The notes beneath the pieces are model-generated. The model had not been told where the DNA came from and did no database searches. It saw only the letters and a program-made list of their open reading frames with translations. Shown here in pieces: positions 10,150-22,149 of a stretch of 64,000 nt of DNA. This DNA comes from Prorocentrum cordatum (lineage: Eukaryota > Sar > Dinophyceae > Prorocentrales > Prorocentraceae), in the NCBI GenBank assembly GCA_963575745.1, contig CAUYUJ010020270.1:300001-364000 (forward strand). The letters run 5' to 3'. The translations under genes and the position numbers were made by a program. Each line of letters starts with the position of its first letter. Position 1 is the first letter of the stretch.

Positions 10150-10906
10150 CTCGTCGTCCTCGTCGTCGTCGTACTCGTCGTCGTCGTCCTCCTCCTCCTC
10201 CTCCACCTCGTTATCGTCGTCGTCCTCCTCCTCCTCCTCCTCCTCCTCACCTCCTCCTGCTCCTCCTCCTCCTCCTCTTCCTCCTAATCCTCCTCCTCCT
10301 CCTTCTCATCCTTCTCATCATACTCCTCCTTCCGTCCCTCCTCTTCCTCCTCCTCCTCCTCTTCTTCCTCCTCCTCCTCCCCACCTCCTCCTCCTCCTCA
10401 TCCTCGTCCCTCCTCCTCCTCCTCCTCCCCCTCCTCTCCTCCTCGTCCTGCCCCCTCCTCCTCCTTCTACCTCCTCCTCCTCCTTCTCTCCTCCTCCTCC
10501 TCCTCCCTCCTCCTCCTCCTCCTCCTCCTCCTCCTCCTCCTCCTCCTCCTCCTCCTGCCTCCCTCACTCCCACCATACCCTCCCTCCTCCTCCTCCTCTT
10601 CTTCCCCCTTCCCCCGTCTCTCCTCCTCCTCCTCCTGCTCAACCTCCACCTCCACCTCCTCCTCCTCCTCCTCATCATCATCATCATCATCATCATCAGC
10701 ATCAGCAGCAGCATCATCATGAACAGCAGCATCAGCATCATCATCACCATCATAATCATCATCAGCATCAGCATAAGTATCATCATCAACATCATCAGCA
10801 ACAACAGCATCATCACCATCAGTATCAGCAGCATCATCATCATCACCATCAGTATCAGCATCAGCATCAGCATCAGCATCATCATCATCATCATCAGCAT
10901 CATCAC

Positions 10907-10957
<51 letters not shown>

Positions 10958-11173
10958 TATCATCATCTGTCTCAACCTCCTCTTCATCCTCCACCTCTTC
11001 ATCCTCGTACTCCTCCTCCTCTTCCTCCTCTTTCTCATTATATCCTCCCTCCTCCTCCTCTTCCTCCTCCTCATCATTGTCGTCAGCATCATCAGCATCA
11101 TCATCAGCATCATCTTCAACAGCAGCATCAGCATCAACATCATCATCATCATCATCATCATCATCAGCAGCAG

Positions 11174-11220
<47 letters not shown>

Positions 11221-11260
11221 GCATCATCAACATCAACATCATTATCATCATCAGCATCAA
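10150..11260. repeat. Compound (TCG)n-(TCC)n-(ATC)n array
   Basis: Starts with TCG triplets (10,150-10,230), becomes TCC (to about 10,670), then ATC with frequent CAG interruptions. A short TCC block at 10,975-11,075 splits the ATC part. All six frames stay open over long distances (poly-Ser, poly-His, poly-Ile, poly-Met, poly-Asp), which is the expected behaviour of a triplet array and not evidence for protein. Confidence 0.95.
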
Positions 11261-11261
11261 C

Positions 11262-11437
11262 GGAAGGTGATCTGCAACAAGAAGGTCGTGGCGGGCTTCA
11301 AGGAGGAGGGCGGGACCTTGTTCATTGAGGCTGAGGCTTTCCCCGGCCAGCTGGAAGCGGCGAACGTGACCCTAGAGACTTTGCAGGCGGCGTACGGTGC
11401 GGCCATAGCTGCTGCGAAGGAGCGCTTTCAGGCCTAA
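11262..11437 (+). pseudogene. Orphan C-terminal coding fragment
   Basis: The frame leaving the ATC array reads through about 56 codons of normal-looking sequence (KVICNKKVVAGFKEEGG, then LEAANVTLETLQAAYGA, AAAKERFQA, stop). Composition is balanced and helix-prone near the end. It overlaps the upstream extension of the endonuclease frame at 11,400-11,475, an arrangement that would fit the end of a retroelement ORF1 running into ORF2. This is inference. It could also be the last exon of an unrelated gene. Confidence 0.35.
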
Positions 11438-11475
11438 AGAAACCAGGCGGCCCACGGGGGGCAAAGGGAAGAGCA

Positions 11476-12261
11476 TTGCGGGATATCAATGTGATCAGTT
11501 TCAATGTGCACGGAATCTCTCGTGACTCGATCGGGGATTTCCTACAGAATTTAGAACCTGCATGGGACTGTCTATTGATGCAGGAGTTCAATGGCTTGCC
11601 AGAGGGCTCCTGCGATTTTGTTGACGGTCATTGGGTCTTGTCCGGGCCACCCGTGCAACACATAAGAGGTTGCGCAATCATTATACACAAAAGACATTTC
11701 CTTGGTATTGAAAAGCCTACTATTCCAGATACTGCTCGTATTTCCCATTGTCATTGTTCCCTTAATGGTAACCGTCTTCTTTTAGTCAGCGCGTACTTAC
11801 CTCAGCGAGCTTCGCATGAAGACTATCCTTACTGGGTTGACAGAACGTTTGATTTGATACAGGCCGAGCTTCGGCCTGGAGAGGTGTTGATAGCAGGTGC
11901 CGATCTCAACGCAGAAGTTGGTGGGGCCGAAGAATCAGCCGAAGAGGCTGCTCTTGGACCACACGGGCGTGGTGTTCGCAATGACCGTGGAGCTAATGTC
12001 GTTGAGCGTCTTGCGCAACACGATCCCTGTTCGGTCACCTCATTCTACGCGGAGGCTGCTGTTTCCACATGTCCTGGATTTGGCGATGCGGATCGCCAGT
12101 CTTACATCGATGCTGTCTTCATGCAGGCCCATCAAATCAAAAGAACATGCAAATATCGAGTCGTCAACTCTTGTGCTACATCCACAGGTTACCGTCTGAT
12201 ACAGCTGCGCCTGCGCCTTCATGGGCAGCACCGTTGGCAAGAGCGAAAACCCATTGGATGA
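11476..12261 (+). pseudogene. Endonuclease domain of LINE ORF2 (EEP family)
   Basis: In the family this domain nicks target DNA to prime reverse transcription. Visible landmarks in order: INVISFNVHGI (first strand, about residues 4-14), LLMQEF with the metal-binding Glu (about 34-39), GCAIIIHK, LLLVSAYLPQ, VLIAGADLNAEVGG (the G-D-x-N position, here with an inserted Ala) and RQSYIDAVF (the S-x-x-D position). The terminal S-D-H motif is not intact: the aligned place reads CATSTGYRLIQL, so the catalytic His appears lost. The frame has no ATG. It starts at a TTG and is open further upstream to at least 11,401 (LKKPGGPRGAKGRAL), so the true N-terminus is upstream or was in another exon. It ends at an in-frame TGA after KPIG. 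Confidence 0.8.
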
Positions 12262-12965
12262 CAGGTGGATCGGCCCGCAGATTTCGTACAACAGGTGGCT
12301 GCTGGCTTGGACCCCGACCAGACCGTGCAAGAGATGTCTTCTGTCATTGCCAGAGCGGCGTCCAGCACGGGCAAGCCCGTTTCCAGACGATCGCAACGTA
12401 AAATTGACCGCGTGTACCTTCACGAATTGGAAAGGCGTTGGCGGCAGGCTGGTACTCGGGGGGAGAAGGCGAGCTGTGCTCGGGAGGTCTGGCGCGAGAG
12501 GGCTCGTTTCAAACATATTTCGCACGAGTGTCGGTGCCAGGGCATCTTGGAAGATCTGTCTAAGGGAGGTTGGGGAAAAGAATGTCGACTGCAGAAATCT
12601 TCCAGATTGCATCTTGTTCATCCAGAGACGCAGCACCCGATAATCGACGACGACGAGATCGAGAAAGAAATGCGGAAGCATTACGATGGCATGTTCCAGG
12701 ATACCTCGACGGATATTGTCCCACCTTGGATTCATAACGTGTTTCCTCTTGCACGCGCAATTCCCATGGGTCATCTTTCTACGAACTTTCTGACAACCCG
12801 TGTTCGGGCTAGTTGCGTTTCAGACGGGGTCGTTGGCGAGATGTTGTACGCGTTGGCGTCATACGGTCATTCTGCTCCTGCTGTTCGGCCGTCTTCCCCT
12901 TCCACTCCTGCTATTGGTCCCGGGGCATATCGACACCGCCACCTGGTCCATATCCACCGACGTTT
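12262..12965 (+). pseudogene. LINE ORF2 linker and start of RT region
   Basis: Same frame as the endonuclease, directly after the TGA, opening with a GTG codon. About 235 codons read as a helical, Arg/Lys-rich linker (SRRSQRKIDRVYLHELERRW, then CAREVWRERARFKHIS), an acidic stretch (IDDDEIEKEMRKHYDGMF), and RASCVSDGVVGEMLYAL, which matches the segment that precedes the RT palm in non-LTR elements (K/S-x-x-G-D-G-V-x-x-E-M-L). The sequence then dissolves into TCC repeats. No F/Y-x-D-D motif exists in this copy. Confidence 0.7.
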
Positions 12966-12969
12966 TTTC

Positions 12970-14250
12970 GTCATCCTCCTCCTCCTACTCCTCCTCCTCC
13001 TCATCCTCCTCCCCCTCCTCCTCCTCATCCTCCGCCTCATCCTCCTCTTCCTCCTCGTCCTCCTCCTCCTCCTCCCTCCTCCTCCTCCTCCTCCCTCCCT
13101 CCTCCTCCTCCTCCTCCTCATCCTCCTCCTCCTCCTCCTCCTCCTCCACCTCCACCTCATCATCCTCATCATCCTCCTCGACCTGCTCCTCCTCCTCCCC
13201 ATCCTCCTCCTCATCCTCCCCATCCTTGCCTCCAATCGAGATCCTCCTCCTCCCTCCTCCTTCTCCCCTCCTCCTCATCTTCCTCCTCCTCGCTCATCCA
13301 TGCTGCTTCTCCTCCTCCTCCTCCTCCCCTCTTCCAGCGACAACTCTTGGCCCTCATCCTCCTCCTCCTCCTCCTCATCGTCCTCCCCCTCCTCCTCCTC
13401 CTCCTCCTCCTCCTCCTCCTCCTTCCCTCCTCCTCCTCCACCTCCTCCTCCTCTCCTACTCCTCCCCCCCTCCTCCTCCTCGCTTCCCCTGCTCCTCCTC
13501 CTCATCCTCCTCCGTCTCCTCCTCCACTTCCTCCTCCTCTTCCTCTTTCTCCTCCTCCTCCTCCCTCTCCTCCTCCTTCTCCTCCTCCTCCTCTTCTCCT
13601 CCTCCTCCTCCTCCTCCTCCTCCGCCTCCTCCTCAGTCATCCCCCTGCTAGTCCCTTCCTCCGCCTCGTCCTCCTCCTCCGCCTCCTCCCTCTTCTGCTC
13701 TTCTCCTCCTCCACATCCTTACCCTCATCTGCCCTTTCTCTGCTTTCCTCTCCCCTCCGGACTCCTCTTCCTCATGCCGCCCCCTCCCCTCCTCCTCCTC
13801 CTCCGCCTCATCCCTCTCCTTCCAATCCTCCTCCTCATTCTCCTCATTCTCCTCTCCTCCTCCTCCTCCTCCTCCTCCTCCTCCTCCTCCTCCTCCCCCT
13901 TTTCCTCCCCCCTCCTTCCTCCTCCCTCCTCCTCCTCCTCCTCCTCCTCCTCCTCATCCTCCTCTCCTCCGTCTCCTTTCCTCCTCATCCTCCTCTCCTC
14001 CTCCCCTCCTGATCATTTCCTCCTCTAGTCCTCCTCCTCCCCTCTCCTCTTCCTCCTCCCCCTTCTCCCGTCTCCTCCTCCTCCTCCTGCTCATCCTCTT
14101 CCTCCTAGTCCTCCTCCTCCTCCTCCTCTTCCTCCTCATCCTCCTCATCATCAGCATCAGAATGAGCATCAGCATCAGCATCAGCATCATCATCAGCGTC
14201 ATCATCATGATCATCATCAGCAGCAGCATCATCATCATATGTATCATCAG

Positions 14251-14343
<93 letters not shown>

Positions 14344-15140
14344 TATCAGCATCAGCATCAGCATCATCATCATCAGCATCATCATCATCATTCTTGCCTT
14401 TCCTCCTCCTCATCCTCCTCCTCCGCTTACTCCTCCGCTTTCTCCTCCTCCATTTCCCTATCCTCCTCCGGTTCCTCCTCCTCTTCCTCCTCCTCCTCTT
14501 TCTCCGCCTCCTCATCCTCCTCCTCCTTCTCCTCCTCCTCCTCCTGCCCCACCTCCTCCAGCCCATTCTCCTCCTCCTCCTCCTTCCCATCCTCATTTTC
14601 CTCCCCCTCCTCCTTCTCCTTCTCCTTCTCCACCTCCTCCTCCTCCTCTCCCTCGTTCTCCTCCTCCTCCTCGTCCTCCTCCTTCTCCCCCCTTCTCCGC
14701 CTCCTTCTCATCCTTCTCCTCTTCCTCCTCCTCCTCATCCACCTCCTCCGCCTCCTCCTCCTTCTCGTCCTCCTCCTCCTCCTTCTCCTCCTCCTCGCCT
14801 TCCATTTCCTCCTCATCCTTTCCCCCCCTCATCAGCATCATCATCCTCGGCCTCTTCCTCCTATGCCGCGTCATCCGTCTTATCCGCCTCCTCCTGTTCC
14901 TCATCCTCCTTCTCATCCTCCTCTTCATCCGCCTCCTCCGCATCACCATGAATATAAGCATCATCATCAGCAGCATCATCATCAACATCATCATCAACAA
15001 CATCGGCATCCTCATCATCATTATCAGCATCATCACCGTCATCGCCATTAGCTTCATCATCAGCAGCATCAGCAACATCAGCATCATCTGATCATCCCCA
15101 TCAGCAGCATCATCGTCAACAGCATCGTCAGCATCATCAC

Positions 15141-15172
<32 letters not shown>

Positions 15173-16660
15173 ACATCATCATAGTCATCATCATCATCGC
15201 CAGCATCACTAGATCACCAGCATCAACAATATCGTTATCTTCATCACCTCATCAGCATCATAATCATCGTCAGCATCATCATCATCATCATCATCATCAT
15301 CAGCATCATCATCATCATCATCATCAACAGTTACATCATCCTCATCGGCAGCAGTATCATCATTATCAGCATCATCGTCAGCAACATGTTCACCATCAGC
15401 GTCAGCACCATCGTCGACATCATCGCCATCAGCAGCACCAGCATCATGATCATCGTCATCAGCATCACCATCAGCCAAATTATCATCATCATCATCACCA
15501 TCGTCAGCGACAGCAGCATCAGCATTAGCAGTAGCATCATCAACATCATCATCATCATCATCACCATCACCATCGTCAGCAGCATCGGCACCATAGCCAG
15601 CGTCATCAGCATCAGCATCAACATCAGCATCATCATCAGCAGCATCAGCATCGGCATCAGTATCAGCATCAGCAGCATCATCATCAGCACCTTCATCATC
15701 CTCAGCGGCATCATCATCATCATCATCAGCATCAGCATCACCATCATCACCATCATCAGCATCACCGGCATCGTCAACATCATCAGCAACATCATCAGCA
15801 TCATCGTCACCATCATCAACCAAATCAGTATCAGCATCATCAGCGGCATCATGAGCATCAGCATCAACACCTGCATCAGCATCAGCAGCATCATCATTCG
15901 CAGCGTCGGCATCATCATCGGCATGAGCATCATCATAAGCACCATCATAATCAGCAGCATCATCAGCATCGTCGTCCTCAGCCGCATCATCATCAACATC
16001 AGCATCAGCACCGTCATCATCATCAACCTCATCATCACCAACATCAGCACCAGCCCCAGCAGCATTAGCGTCATCATTACCATCATCATCAGCATCATCA
16101 TCGTCAGCATCATCAGCATCATCCTCGTGATCAGCATCATTGTCATCAGCAGGAACAGCATCAGCATCATCAGCATCATCATCAGCATCAGCTTCAGTTC
16201 AGCAGCATCAGCATCATCAGCATAATCAAAATCAAGATCAGCATCAGCAGCATAATCAGCATCAGCATCAGCAGCATCATCAGCATCCTTATCAGCATCA
16301 TCTTCAGCACCAGCAGCATCACCATCATCAGCAGCATTATCACACAATCGTCATCACCAGCAGCATCCTCATCACCATCATCCTCATCATCTCAATCATC
16401 ATCAATCAATATCAGCATCATCTTCAACATTTGCATAACCATCATTCCCATCATCATGATCATGATGATGATAACCATCAGCATCGTCATCATCATCATC
16501 ATCAACAGCGTCATCAGCAGCAGCATTCTCTTCTGTCTCATCATTCATCATCCTCTTCCTCCTCCTCATCCTCTTCCTGCTCCTGCTCCTCCTCATCATC
16601 AACATCATCTGCCTGCTCATCTGCCTCCGCATCCTCCTCCGTCTGCCTCCTCGATCATTC
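12970..16660. repeat. 3.7-kb compound TCC/ATC microsatellite
   Basis: The largest simple-sequence block in the window. TCC-rich with many variants from 12,970 to 14,140, ATC from 14,145 to 14,393 (nearly pure ATC around 14,255-14,345), TCC again to about 14,940, then a long degenerate ATC/CAG/CGT field to 16,550, closing with TCC. The apparent ORFs of up to 587 codons through it are repeat translations. Confidence 0.95.
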
Positions 16661-18020
16661 GATAAATCGGACAACCACTTATTATACAAGCAAGTCTACC
16701 TTCTCCGCCTCCTCAGAGTCGTCCCTCTCCTCCTTTGCCTTCTCCAGCTGCACCTGCTCATCCTGCCACTTATTGAAACAGTGTGCTCTCAATTTGTTTG
16801 CTTCTGTCCCACAGTGTGGCGATAAGCGTTTATCAGAGAGAGTTCAGATCCGATTCCCTTACTCCTCCTCTTCCTCCTCCTCCTCCTCCTACTCCGCCCC
16901 CTCCCCCTCCTCCTGAGAGGCGCGGGAAGGGAGAGATCTAAGAGGCGAGCGAAAGTTTCAGGAGGCTTGGGTCCAGAGGGGGTCCTGGGCAAATCTGGAA
17001 GCGACGATGCCATTACTCGATGTTCTTCCGCGCAGCCTTAGGAGCCGTGGGCCACGCCACCATCCCCGAGTCAGGACCCGCGGCCCCGGCGACGCCTCGG
17101 GCATCTTTGCTCGGGCCGCAAACCAAGACACGCTGGCCTGCCACAGCCGACCGCTTCGGGGAGGGGGGGTTCTTCCACCAACGCCCCCTGCGCAGCCTCA
17201 GAGCTGGCGCTGCCGCTGGGCCAAGAGGCTCGACGGGCAGAAGAATGGGGTGAGATAAACTGTCATGCCATACTCCTTCCCACCTCTCCTTCTCTTCCTC
17301 CCCCACCCTCACGGATGTGAAACTAATACCCAGCCACTTCAGCTCCATCATCGCCTACCGAACGCCATGGAGGTCTCTATCCCGCTGGAGTTCGGCAGAA
17401 TGGCGTAATTAAGCCACTTGGACAAACTGTCACGCCATCGGGAACGCCTGCCCCAGGGCGGCTGGAAAGTTTGTGCCCAGGCATGTCAACGCAGGGGTGT
17501 GAATTTCCCAGCCGCCCTGTGACAGACATCCCGGATGGCGGCAGAAAGGCCTGTCATTACTTAAACCACGAAGCTGGAAGCACACATGGCCAGGGCCACG
17601 GGTGGAGCACCTAGAGGCGACGCACATGCGGAAGCCCAGCGTGCCCGGCCATGGAAGGGCCAACCGCTGGAGAGACAGCCGGCCACGCGTGTGCACCCAG
17701 CCTCCGCCCAGGCAGGCCGCGTCACGTGTGCCCGGCACGGGCCCGAGGCCTCGCGGCCCCGCTGAGCCCCCAAGCCCCCCCCCCGACAACGCAGCAGCCC
17801 TCCCAGGCCGGGGCCCCCACACCCCACCACCCCTGCGGGCGATCTGCCATGCGGCACCTGTGCCACCGAGCCCGGCCCCCCGGCCCCCCCCCCTCACGGC
17901 CAGGAAGGAGGGGAAGGAAGGAAAAGGAGGGAAAGAGCGAGCGACGCCCGCGGACCCTGGAGCAAGACGCACGCGTGCGGACTTGAGTTGGGCTCGCCAG
18001 AGCAGAGGCCCAAGGGTCTG
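16661..18020. other. Mostly single-copy sequence, no gene recognised
   Basis: A short TCC tract lies at 16,861-16,915. The word AACTGTCAYGCCAT occurs at about 17,257 and 17,425, and GACAGACATCCCGG follows at 17,521, hinting at a small degenerate repeat. A 180-codon minus-strand frame (17,430-17,972) and a 146-codon plus-strand frame (17,602-18,042) overlap each other in GC-rich DNA. Neither shows a domain, so I do not call either. Confidence 0.4.
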
Positions 18021-18059
18021 GTGTAGGGAAGATATGACGTAAGTGTACGTTGGTCAGAG

Positions 18060-18420
18060 CGAGAGAGGAGAGATAGGTATAAAGATACGAGAGACAAGGG
18101 GAGAGACACACCGAGATATCGAATCATATGTACAAACATAGTTACACAACACATCAGCACAAGCGAACATAGAGAGCGATCTACTAAGAAGAGGAAGGGA
18201 TATAGAGCGAAGGGTCAATATACCGAATGTATGTGTCTATATCGAAAGGGAGAAAGGCAAAGAGAGAGAAAGAGAGACAACGAACAAACCATAAGAAACA
18301 GGAAGAGAAAGAGAGAGAGAGAGAGAGAAAGAGACTGGGAGAGAGAGAGAGACATAAATAACACATGTACATATCTATGTATATATATATACACAGAGAG
18401 AGAGAGACAGAGATAACAAG
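18060..18420. repeat. (GA)n and AT-rich low-complexity region
   Basis: GAGAGA runs with ATA interruptions, including a TATATATATATAC patch near 18,380. A/T content is clearly higher than in the flanks. Confidence 0.75.
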
Positions 18421-18426
18421 AGAGAA

Positions 18427-18690
18427 CTAAACATGAATATAATCACAAACAAGAGAACGCGAGAGGGGGAGATGGAAGAGGAAACGGTGAGCCTTGACAA
18501 AGTCCTCCGCCCTTTTGAGCTTGTCGGTGTGCTGCGTGAACAAATGCAGGCGGCTGGGCGGGAACATGCAGTGCTCGACAGCCAAGTCCAGGGGCGTCCG
18601 GCCGTTATTGTTCCTGCGAGCGGCGCAACGCTTCCAGACGAGGTCCGCGGAGATCTTCGGAGATGAGGTCCACCCAAGTCCCATGCACGA
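18427..18690 (-). pseudogene. Ankyrin-repeat fragment, C-terminal type
   Basis: Minus-strand sequence encodes DLVWKRCAARRNNNGRTPLD followed by LAVEHCMFPPSR and LHLFTQHTDKLKRAEDFVKA. The N-G-R-T-P-L-D-L-A string is the turn and first helix of an ankyrin repeat; the following leucines fit the second helix poorly. Only one repeat is visible, and upstream on the minus strand lies GAC/GGA repeat, so this is one exon or a relic. Ankyrin repeats mediate protein-protein contacts; nothing more specific can be said. Similar fragments lie at 28,435-28,570 and 43,300-43,515. Confidence 0.5.
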
Positions 18691-18699
18691 GAGACGTAG

Positions 18700-18965
18700 G
18701 GAGAGGACGAGCAAGAGGAGGGAACGGACGAGGAGGAACCAGAGGAAGAGGACCACGACGACGATGACGGGCAAGACGACGACAATGACAGGGAGGACGA
18801 TGACGGGGACGACGATGCGCGGCATCCCGCCCGAGGTGGCCGGCCAGTACCCCTCCACGGCGCGGTAATACGAGGAGGAGGAGGAGGAGGTTCAGGAGGA
18901 GGAGGCGGAGGAGGAGAAAGAGGACGAGGAGGTGGAGGACGAGGGCGATGAGGAATAGCAGCTGG
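18700..18965. repeat. GAC/GGA triplet-rich region
   Basis: GACGACGAT and GGAGGAGGA patches. Between them the plus strand reads GIPPEVAGQYPS at about 18,822-18,860. The minus strand at about 10,110-10,150 reads VPPKVAGQCPS, a shared short coding-like word in two otherwise unrelated places. Confidence 0.6.
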
Positions 18966-19085
18966 AGGAGAAGGACAACAGGAGGAGAAGGAGGAGAAAG
19001 GAAACGGGGCAAATCAGGCGCGCCTGGCATCCTACCACCTCTATAAATCCTCCCCTACTGTGCGGAATTATTTCCTTTCCGCCAG

Positions 19086-19500
19086 TTGCACTTGTTGTCC
19101 TTGCATTTTATCTGTGAACAGCATGTCACTGTTCATTCAAGTGGCCACGTCGTGCGACGCGCAATCAAGGAGGAAGAGCGGCGCGCATTAAACGAAGAAA
19201 GGAAAGAGGCGGCGGAACAACATGAAAACGAGTTGGAGGAATCTGAGAAGGGTACGGGAGCATCAACAGCATAATGAGCGAAACTACTTGGACGCCCAAA
19301 AGAAAGCGGAAGACAGAAAACGAGGTGGCGGCAACAACGGGGAACGAACTGGATGTAGAAATGTGACCAACGCGGGGGCGAGAGCGCACCTTTGTGAAGG
19401 GGGCCAAGGACACAGGATGCCTCATATTTCCCCATATGTTCTGGATGTTCGTTTTCCCCCCTTCCCATATTTCCCCGCATTTCCGGGGAGTCGACAATGA
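19086..19500 (+). pseudogene. Broken coiled-coil ORF
   Basis: One plus-strand frame (19,086-19,274) encodes a charged helix, EEERRALNEERKEAAEQHEN followed by ELEESEKG. An overlapping second frame (from 19,222) continues in the same style with REHQQHNERNYLDAQKKAED and RKR. Joining the two would give an uninterrupted coiled coil of about 65 residues, so a single frameshift near 19,250-19,262, or a short intron, probably separates them. Neither frame begins with an ATG that fits the helix. The partner or role is unknown. Confidence 0.35.
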
Positions 19501-21010
19501 ATTGTGCTTGTGGTTTTCCCCTCCTGAATCTGAGAGACGGGACAGAGCGCGTACAACGCGGCCGGCGCTGCAACAGGAACGCGAGGAGAACAACCAGGCG
19601 GGCACACAGAACACGGCTGGCGTCCTGCGCGCGCAGGAAAAACTCGCTGGGGCACGGGGGCACCCCCGCGCAAGACAGCACCAGGAGAGGGGGGGAGCGA
19701 GAGAGAGAGAGAGAGGGGGGGGGATGGGGGGGGAGAGGGGGAATGCGCGGGCAGCGTTGCGGCACCCCCGTACGCAGTGTGGAAGGGCACGGGTGGCCGC
19801 GGGCGGCCTCGCCGGCGGACGCTGCGCGAGGCGCCTCGGGCGCTGCCCACCAGCTCCCCCGTCCTGGCCCGGCAGCGCGGCCGCCCCCCCCACCCGCGCA
19901 GGGGGCATAGGGGCCGGGTTCCGGCGCGGCCGGGGGCGCGCCCGAGAGGGCCACGGCCGACCGAGCCGCCGATCGGCAGGCCCCGCCGAAGCGGGCCGGC
20001 GGCGCCCAAGGCCCGCCAGAAAGTGGTGACCAAGGCTGGGAGGCGCGAGGTGTTCGGCAAACTTGTCGCGGTGAGAGCTGAGCCGGCCAATGCTATCGCG
20101 AAGGCCTTCCCGACCGAGGCCCTCGAGCTCCGAGGGCCGCGGCGCTCCCATGCGGCGGGAGGCACGCCCGCACGGGTGGCCCCCGCCGACCGAAACACAA
20201 CGCGGCAACTCGCCCCAGCCCTCCCTGGAGGACACCCCCGACGAACCTCCCAACGAACCCCCCCCCCCGACGACCTACAACGAACCCCCCCGCCGACGAC
20301 CCCCAACGAAGATACCCCCACAACGAGCCCGACGTCCACCGCCCACTCCACCACTCCGCCTGCGCTGCCTGGCCGGCGTCGCTGCTGCAATGTCCGTAGC
20401 CTCGTCGTCAAGGGTGTCTCGTTTCTCCCGGCCCGAGGCCCTGCCCCTCTGCTTCCGGCTGCTTCCCTTCACCTCCGCCCCGTCCTCCTCCCTACCCTCT
20501 TGTTCCCTGCCTGCTGTCGTCGCCCGGCCCCCACCACTCCCGCCTGCCCACCTGCCTGCCCGCCTGCCCGCCCGCCCGCTGCCTCTTCGGGGCCTTCGGT
20601 GGAGCTCACCATGGGGTCGCAAAGCGCCGTGCTGGGTGGCGCGGGACGCATACGGCAACGACCCGAGCCTGCGCGGCGGCGCGCTTCGGCTGCCCGTGGC
20701 CCGACACGCGCCGCCCACCTGCGCCGCAGTCGTATTTGAGGGAGGGGCTGAGGGGGGGTGGGAGTGGAGCGAGGGGTGCAACAAGGATGGTGAGAAGGAC
20801 GAGGAAGGGGAGATAGAGGACGGAGAGAAGAGAAGTGGAAAACGCGTCGGTGGATGGAGGCCTCGTCTCTGGACGGCTTTGAGGACTTCAATTCACGGGC
20901 CTGTCTGCACGAAAATTGCTGCACAACGCCAGTGTCGTCCTCCTCGTCCTCGCCCTCCGGTTCCCTCTTCTTCTCATCCTACACCTCATGTTGACTCTGC
21001 TGCTGCTGCT
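19501..21010. other. GC-rich region with overlapping unassigned frames
   Basis: Very GC-rich from about 19,550 to 20,720. A plus-strand frame (19,777-20,739, 320 codons) and two minus-strand frames of more than 300 codons overlap. The plus frame has one stretch that reads like protein (KARQKVVTKAGRREVFGKLV, then AVRAEPANAIAKAFP, about 20,005-20,120), but the rest is Pro/Arg/Ala-rich. A GAGAGAG tract lies near 19,700, and CGACGAACC/CCAACGAACC repeats lie at 20,235-20,330. I make no gene call. Confidence 0.35.
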
Positions 21011-21014
21011 GCCG

Positions 21015-21066
21015 ACGCTGCTATTCCTCCTCCTCCTCCTCCTCCTCCTCCTCCTCCTCCTCCTCC

Positions 21067-21125
<59 letters not shown>

Positions 21126-21245
21126 GTCGTCATCATCATCATTAGCAGCAGCAGCATCACCAACATCATCCATCATCATCATCGTCAGCATCAGCATCAT
21201 CATCAACAACATCATTAACATCATCATAACCATCACCAGCAGTAC

Positions 21246-21294
<49 letters not shown>

Positions 21295-21965
21295 GTCATC
21301 ATCGTCATCATCGTCATCATCATCAGCATCGTCATCATCATCATCCTCATCCTCATCCTAATCCTCATCCTCGCCATCATCATCAGCATCAGCATCAGCA
21401 TCATCATCAGCATCATCATCATCATCGCCATCATCATTATCATCATCATCATAATCAGCAGCAGCATAATCATCATCAGCAGCATCAGCTGCATCAACAT
21501 CAGCAGCATCAGCAGCACCATCATAATCCTCTTCATCATCTGCATAATCATCCTCCTCCTCTTCCTCCTCCTCCTCGTCATCACCATCATCATCAACATC
21601 ATCATCAGCAGCATCATCATCGCCTCCATCATCCTCACCATCACCATCACCACCGCCATCACCAGCATTATAATCATCAGCACCATCATTATCTGCAGCA
21701 GAATCCTCATCAGCACCAGCATCATCATCATAATCAACATCGTCATCATCATCCCATCATCAACATCATCATCATAATCATCCGCATTGCTATCCTCATC
21801 ACGAGCACCACCACCATCATCGTAATCATCATCATCATCAGCAGCATCATCATCCTCTCCTCTCCTCCTCCTCTTCCTCCTCGATCTCCTCCTCGCCCCC
21901 TCACCCCCCCTCCTTTCCTCATCTCCGTCCTCCTCCTCCTCATCCTCCTCTTCCTCCTCACCCCG
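21015..21965. repeat. Compound TCC/ATC microsatellite
   Basis: TCC at 21,025-21,068, ATC from there to about 21,860 with many CAG/CGT interruptions, then TCC to about 21,960. It has the same TCC-then-ATC order as the other large arrays. Confidence 0.95.
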
Positions 21966-22127
21966 CTTCGCCTCATCTCCTGTAACGTCACCGCTTCCAC
22001 TCCCGCCGATCACCGTCCTCTGCTGCGTCAGCTCGCGCATCTGCTGAGGAAGCACGAGGGGCGTCTCGCTGCACCCGTCGACTGGTTCTGCGGGAATGAT
22101 GGCCGACGACGGCGACGCATCGACCAC
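21966..22127 (-). CDS. Hypothetical N-terminal exon-like fragment
   Basis: A minus-strand frame of about 54 normal-looking codons (SSAIIPAEPVDGCSETPLVL, then PQQMRELTQQRTVIGGSGSG) that runs directly into Glu/Asp-rich triplet repeat. The first codon is GTG, so no proper start is seen. It could be an exon of an acidic protein or chance. I do not recognise it. Confidence 0.2.
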
Positions 22128-22149
22128 AACGGCATATAGAACAGTAGGC

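Larger units (their letters stand above)
11400..12965 (+). mobile_element. Truncated non-LTR retrotransposon (LINE)
   Basis: A plus-strand segment encoding an apurinic-endonuclease-like domain, then a basic linker, then the first residues of a reverse transcriptase region. It is cut off by a TCC microsatellite at about 12,970 and preceded by an ATC microsatellite ending at 11,260. The two coding parts are in the same frame and are separated by a single TGA at 12,259-12,261. The catalytic core of the reverse transcriptase is absent, so this copy cannot mobilise itself. Confidence 0.8.

Noticed and set aside
10004-11437. Plus-strand open frame of 477 codons (poly-Ser, then poly-His)
   Set aside because: It is a translation of TCC and ATC triplets. 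All other frames are equally open and there is no non-repeat coding until the last 56 codons.
12265-14028. 587-codon frame as one protein
   Set aside because: Only about the first 235 codons are retroelement sequence. The rest is TCC repeat, and the first codon is GTG after an in-frame TGA.
15331-16347. 338-codon minus-strand Met/Leu-rich frame
   Set aside because: Met, Leu and Asp come from reading degenerate ATC triplets in reverse. No membrane protein is implied.
19165-20253. 362-codon minus-strand frame as a gene
   Set aside because: Two minus and two plus frames are open in the same GC-rich DNA, without domain or consistent composition. It also covers the better-supported coiled-coil frame on the other strand.
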